Origin: Pampus argenteus
Taxonomy: Eukaryota; Chordata; Actinopteri; Scombriformes; Stromateidae
NCBI GenBank assembly: GCA_036937835.1
Contig: CM072866.1
Span: 17,502,001-17,566,000 of the forward strand
Direction: 5' to 3'
DNA length: 64,000 bases
Part shown: in pieces, positions 59,769 through 64,000 of the stretch
How the letters are laid out: the number at the start of each line of letters is the position of its first letter
How positions within the stretch are numbered: the first letter of the stretch is position 1
Made by a program: the position numbers and the translations under genes
Notes under the pieces: generated by a model
The model's input: only the letters and a program-made list of their open reading frames with translations
Databases searched by the model: none
Told to the model about the DNA's origin: nothing

Positions 59769-62080
59769 TGTCTTATCAGCAGCTGCTCTGTTTACCTGAA
59801 ATAGAGACACTCTCTATCTACTCCTCTGCACTTTCTGTTTTCTTGACTAGCCTGCATCATGGCAGCAAGAGTTGTCAAAAAAACACTGCAATGTTTTCAG
59901 TAAACCATTCACCCCTCCTGTTTGACTTTAGGCTCACACCTGACAAGCAGCATTACATATTTACAGTGGTATCACAACTGCAAATATTGACAGAACAATG
60001 ACCTCACTGAAAGAGGAAACATGTGAGCTGCCTGTCTGACAGTGAGTTCTCATTTGCTTGTCAGACAGGTTGGTCAAGGCACAGTACCATGGCAACATGG
60101 CATCACTACATCTAATTATTTGCAGTGCTGATGACGATATACCAGCTCAGAACACACATGAATAATAAATAAATAAGAAATCAGACATAGTCATCCACTA
60201 ATCATACATGGGATACATTTTGTATATTCAGGCATTTATTCTAAATGAGGCACAGTGATAAAAACCCCATTGTGCACTTTACAATGTGGCAAAGTGCACA
60301 AACGTGTCATTTTTCTTGATGGCGATACATGATACACCGTGCCTTGTCTTATATTCTGTTCTGGGGCCGTCTGTTGAATCCCTTTCAATGGTCTGAGCAG
60401 TGAAAAGCCCTGTATCCTCTTTCATGGGAACTCCTGTGCTGGTAACCATACATCACCAAACATAATGCTGAGTATAGTTTGGATGTTTCTGCTGCTGAGT
60501 CTCTAGTACAATTGTAATGTGTCAGTATGCAGGAATCTTTTCAAAGCCGGGTTGGAACGGGGAACTTTCAAAATACTTTTAAGATAATTATGACATTTTT
60601 TTATCAATAAGACAATGTGCAGTGGAGGTTGGAGAAAAAGCTGAAACCAGATTTGTATCCTTCAAATTAAAAATAGAATATGCCTCTGCACGAGTCACCA
60701 AGATACCTCAATTGGGGTGAGGTTTTCTCATGGGTGAGGGGGGTTTCTTTTCATACTGAAAGCCCATGTAGACACGTGACACTTCATGATATTGTTGAAA
60801 CCTGAATGTGATACTTCTTTTACATAACATTTCCACTAGTATGCTAGAAATACCTATAGGTGTCTCTACTGCTCTTGCTCAATATAATGAAGAATGTTGT
60901 TACACTGTAATAGGAAGCAGTATATTTAAGGGGGATTTTTTTCCCAATACATTGTATGACAGACATGACTCTTTTAGTAAGTAAGTATAATCAGACACTG
61001 ACAAGCTGTTCTAAAGTGTCTCCTAAAGTGTCTTTAGTTATTAGAAGGACTTGGGTTAGAGTGACCACAAACAAGTATTACAGTAAACTGTGATCTGTAT
61101 CAAGGTAAAGAGGAGGACACAAAAACATGAACATCATTACATTGTGACTTAATACAACAGACATTTAATGAGTCTTTGTGAAGTTTATAATGTTCCGTTG
61201 TTGTTGAAACTGTCAGTGAGGTGATGATTGACCTCTGCAGGTGTCTCAAGATCAAGAAAAATGCAAGGTGTAACTATACGCACTGCTGTAGACAGAATGT
61301 GATTAGATCTCTGCCAGTGAACACACAATCTGTACAGTGTTAGCATTCATGAGAAAGTACTGCCCACTCCACTAAGCTTTAGCTTTCACTTGTTAGTAGA
61401 CTATGGCAACACTGACATTCACAACTTCTGCAAATTGCAAGTTGTTGTATTATTAGGAAAAATAAGACAAAATCAGAGCTAGATAGCTGTATATTATCAT
61501 GTCTAACATCCCCGCACCTGCCATACTTGTATTCCTTGACAGTGCAATTTCCTTGTTGTCAACTGATTCGCTTATCGTGTGAAAAATTAGATCAAGTCAA
61601 AACCCATAATTAATGAAAGCACATACAAATACGTATAATACATGTATAATAATGTAAGTGCAAAGGGTGTGAACATACTATCATTATAATAATTTTGTGC
61701 AAATGGTACCTTTAACCGACTATGAAGTCATAGGCCTGTTAATGTTTTAGACATTGTTTGTCTGTGACTACAGCATTTGTGCATGTATGTGAAATGAGCA
61801 AGCTGAAGAGTGATGGACTGATGGTGAAATGAGTGTACATGCATAACGGTGTATGTGTATATGTATATGCGTGTGTGGACCTGTGTGAATCAGTGTCACC
61901 ATGTGAGTGTTCCTGCATATGTAGGTGTGTGTTTATCAATGTGTGCCACTCCCACAACCCTCCCAGCCTGAGCAGATGGAATGCCTGCGCACGCCATAGC
62001 ATTACATCAGCGGCACGATTATTTCCGTAACCTGACACACGGGCCTTGCAGCCTTCTGTCTCCCTCCCTTCCTCCATCCA

Positions 62081-62120
<40 letters not shown>

Positions 62121-64000
62121 TCTCTCTATCTTCATCACTTCTTCGCCCCAGAGAAGGAAGCTGTGCATGGCGCCGATTAGTCAGCGAGGAAGTGTCCCTC
62201 TCCCCTGAACAGACACTCCTGCCTGCCATGCAAAACACAGAGCAGCCACAGACTGATTAGGCAGCAGAGCAATAAAACAGGAGTAGTGAGCATGACTGGC
62301 ATGTTAAGTGAGGCCTTTTGGCGCTTCAGTCAAAATAATTAGATCACCGTGAAATATCGATGGCTGCTCAAGCGGATGTGTTAAAAGAGATGTATGTTTT
62401 CCCAAGCATGCACAACCCACAGGGCTATGCTGTTTATCAGCATTTTAGCAAATGCATTTGTGCCACAGATGGCTTGAAATGTTGGCAAATATTTTTTTTT
62501 TTTTTTTTTTTTTGGGAACATGCAGATTTACACCTAAATGTAGGTTTATGTTCACATTAACATTTTTTTAAAATGTATGACACTTAAGCTTACTTCCATC
62601 TATGTTTATCTTTTTCTCTCAGAGAAAATGACACCACATGATTTGTCAACTCCCCCCTCACCTGCACTGGACCCAGAGGAGATCCGTTTGAGAAAGATGA
62701 ACCGCAGGGCAAAGGTCATTCAGGAGCTTATACAGACAGAAAAGGACTACCTCACTGACCTGGAGCTGTGTATCAGAGAGGTGGTTCAGCCTCTTAGAAA
62801 CATGCAGGTAGATGTTGGTAGATGCTTTTCGGGACCCTTTTTGTGGGTTCAGTGTGGTATTAACCCAAATAACACACACTATAAAAGCGCATATAGTCTG
62901 TCTAGTTTGTTTAAATGTTATAATTTCATTTGATATGATTGCATTTGTATAGTGTAAGTTTAATACTCACCTATATGCTAAAACAACATTATTCTTTAAC
63001 ATCCTGATATATCATCCTGATCTTAAATTAAACTCTATAACATTAACTGTTATCAAGACACTAAACATCTGCAGACTTTTCACAAAATTATAAATATAAT
63101 TTCAGACCTGGAAGACTTTCTTCAAACACAGTGCACGAGTGCATGATTCAAATAAAGAATAAAGATTCTGGTGATTGATACTATTTGCATTGTGCCCATA
63201 TTTTCCATCACAGTTTACTCATCTTGTTTTAGGTTGTGGATATTGATCGGCTGTTCACCAACATGGAGACAGTGTGTGAGGTATCTGCCGCACTCTTTCA
63301 CAGACTGCAGAAGGCCATGGCTGACCCTGATCCAGAAGCAGTCGTTATAGGTAACACCAGTTTCACTCCTCCTGATCGCCTTGTTGTTTTTTTTTACTGC
63401 TCTAGTTAATATTGGATGAAAAACCACATGTTTCATGTTTGTTTGAAGGAGAAGTATTCATCCAGGCGAAGGCAGCTTTAGAAGATGTATATAAGATTTA
63501 CTGTTACCATCATGACGATGCCAACATGTCACTCAAATCCTATGAAAAAGAGGAAGAAATAAAGCAACATTTCACCACGTGTGTATTAGCACTGAAGTAT
63601 GTCAAGTCACTTCCTCCAAATATTTTTCCAATTATTTTTTTTACCTTTTCTGATATTCTAAAGATCATTAACGTTGCATAATCATTAACAGCAATTTTAT
63701 TTTTTGTCTTTTTTTATCACAGAAAAATATATGACCAAGAGTAAGTACCCTGTAATGACAATTTCATCTTTACATGTTACAAATGATGAATCCCATACCA
63801 AATGCATTATACTTTCATATGGTAAAGGTTTTGATCATAACATTGACAATATGCTTATTGTCACAGAGGGAAACCCAACTTGCTGGACATGGGTTCACTC
63901 CTCATCAAACCCGTCCAGAGGATCATGAAGTACCCATTGCTGCTAAGGGAGCTGTGGCAGGCCACACCTGAAGGCCACCCTGATTATCGGCCACTGCAGG
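58495..64000 (+). CDS. ARHGEF38: ARHGEF38, Rho guanine-nucleotide exchange factor (3' part outside window)
   Basis: ARHGEF38 is a Dbl-family exchange factor (DH, BAR and SH3 domains in human) acting on Rho-type GTPases. Exons seen are 58495-58711, 62623-62807, 63233-63350, 63449-63596, 63723-63740 (18 nt) and 63867 to the edge; all junctions keep the frame. The start CACCATGG gives MDPKEASG, matching human MEPKEATG. The N-terminus adds a KEKEKEKEK run, then ERRKTDTIV and LVRRSQSDKTEY. The DH domain begins at RAKVIQELIQTEKDYLTDLELCI and continues through VVDIDRLFTNMETV, YKIYCYHHDDA, SYEKEEEIKQH, GKPNLLDMGSLLIKPVQRIM and KYPLLLRELW. The upstream frame is open back to 58345, but that codon is GTG with no ATG between. 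Confidence 0.95.
59580..59766. repeat. CA repeats with teleost-type unit between them
   Basis: (CA)n at 59588-59616 and 59722-59766 flank a 105-bp unit with CCTTGTACTCCTATCTTTG, GACCCTCGTTGACGTAATGC and ATTCCCTAGC. This arrangement is a familiar fish repeat to me. A shorter related piece, CACACACATGTCCTTGTTTC, lies at about 59341-59371. Confidence 0.6.
62083..62130. repeat. (CT)n microsatellite
   Basis: CT units with one CCC interruption, inside ARHGEF38 intron 1. Confidence 0.9.
63723..63740 (+). CDS. ARHGEF38: ARHGEF38 18-nt micro-exon
   Basis: It is bounded by TTTATCACAG and GTAAGT. Eighteen bases supply A-AAA-ATA-TAT-GAC-CAA-GA, giving K-K-I-Y-D-Q-E across both junctions. The human protein has K-K-I-Y-M-Q-E in the same place. 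Skipping it would remove six residues without a frameshift, inside the DH domain. Confidence 0.85.

Larger units (their letters stand above)
58712..62622 (+). other. ARHGEF38 intron 1
   Basis: A 3.9-kb intron bounded by AAAG|GTACAT and TTTTTCTCTCAG. It contains the CA-associated repeats at 59338-59766, (CT)n at 62083-62130 and a T-run at 62492-62513. No other exon was recognised. Confidence 0.7.

Noticed and set aside
1..64000. tRNA, rRNA or CRISPR arrays
   Set aside because: No cloverleaf-like, rRNA-like or regularly spaced repeat arrays were noticed by eye; short tandem repeats are plain microsatellites.

Overview
This window is vertebrate nuclear DNA, almost certainly from a teleost fish. 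Four protein-coding genes can be identified from their own translations: CXXC4 (minus strand, 3' end off the left edge), TET2 (plus), PPA2 (minus) and ARHGEF38 (plus, 3' end off the right edge). From general knowledge this is the gene order of human 4q24, so the block is conserved. The fish origin is inferred from the compactness (CXXC4 and TET2 coding starts are about 38 kb apart), many CA/GA/TA microsatellites, and repeat fragments that look like common teleost elements. No bacterial, CRISPR, rRNA or tRNA signal was seen.

Layout. Positions 1-2188 are CXXC4 intron and contain a striking near-perfect inverted repeat. The main CXXC4 coding exon is 2189-3127 (minus). A likely 5'UTR exon and promoter lie at about 5.2-5.7 kb. 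From 5.8 to 23.2 kb there is no supported gene; the stretch holds candidate conserved non-coding blocks and decayed repeats. At about 23.2-23.45 kb lies an untranslated first exon of TET2, recognised by resemblance to the human 5'UTR as I remember it. It contains a YY1-type motif and several upstream ORFs. A 17.7 kb intron follows, then nine TET2 coding exons (41193-48072), all joined in frame here by GT-AG junctions (1814 aa). TET2 and PPA2 are tail to tail, with facing poly(A) signals near 50.98 kb. PPA2 has twelve coding exons (55411 down to 51529, 347 aa). ARHGEF38 has its first coding exon at 58495-58711 and five more before the right edge, including an 18-nt micro-exon.

Functional theme. 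TET2 oxidises 5-methylcytosine but carries no CXXC DNA-binding domain of its own. CXXC4 (IDAX), the detached CXXC module, sits next door in divergent orientation. Published work links the two: IDAX binds unmethylated CpG DNA and promotes TET2 loss, and it also binds Dishevelled in Wnt signalling. PPA2 (mitochondrial pyrophosphatase) and ARHGEF38 (Rho GEF) are syntenic neighbours with no evident functional link.

I did not find an undescribed multi-gene system. The most interesting signals are the uORF-rich TET2 leader exon, the CXXC4 intronic hairpin, a stop-free in-frame intron inside the TET2 catalytic region, the ARHGEF38 micro-exon, and a 36-bp inverted repeat pair around 2.5 kb of intergenic DNA. 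Exon boundaries were placed by hand from splice motifs, reading frame and remembered human proteins; no alignment or database search was run.
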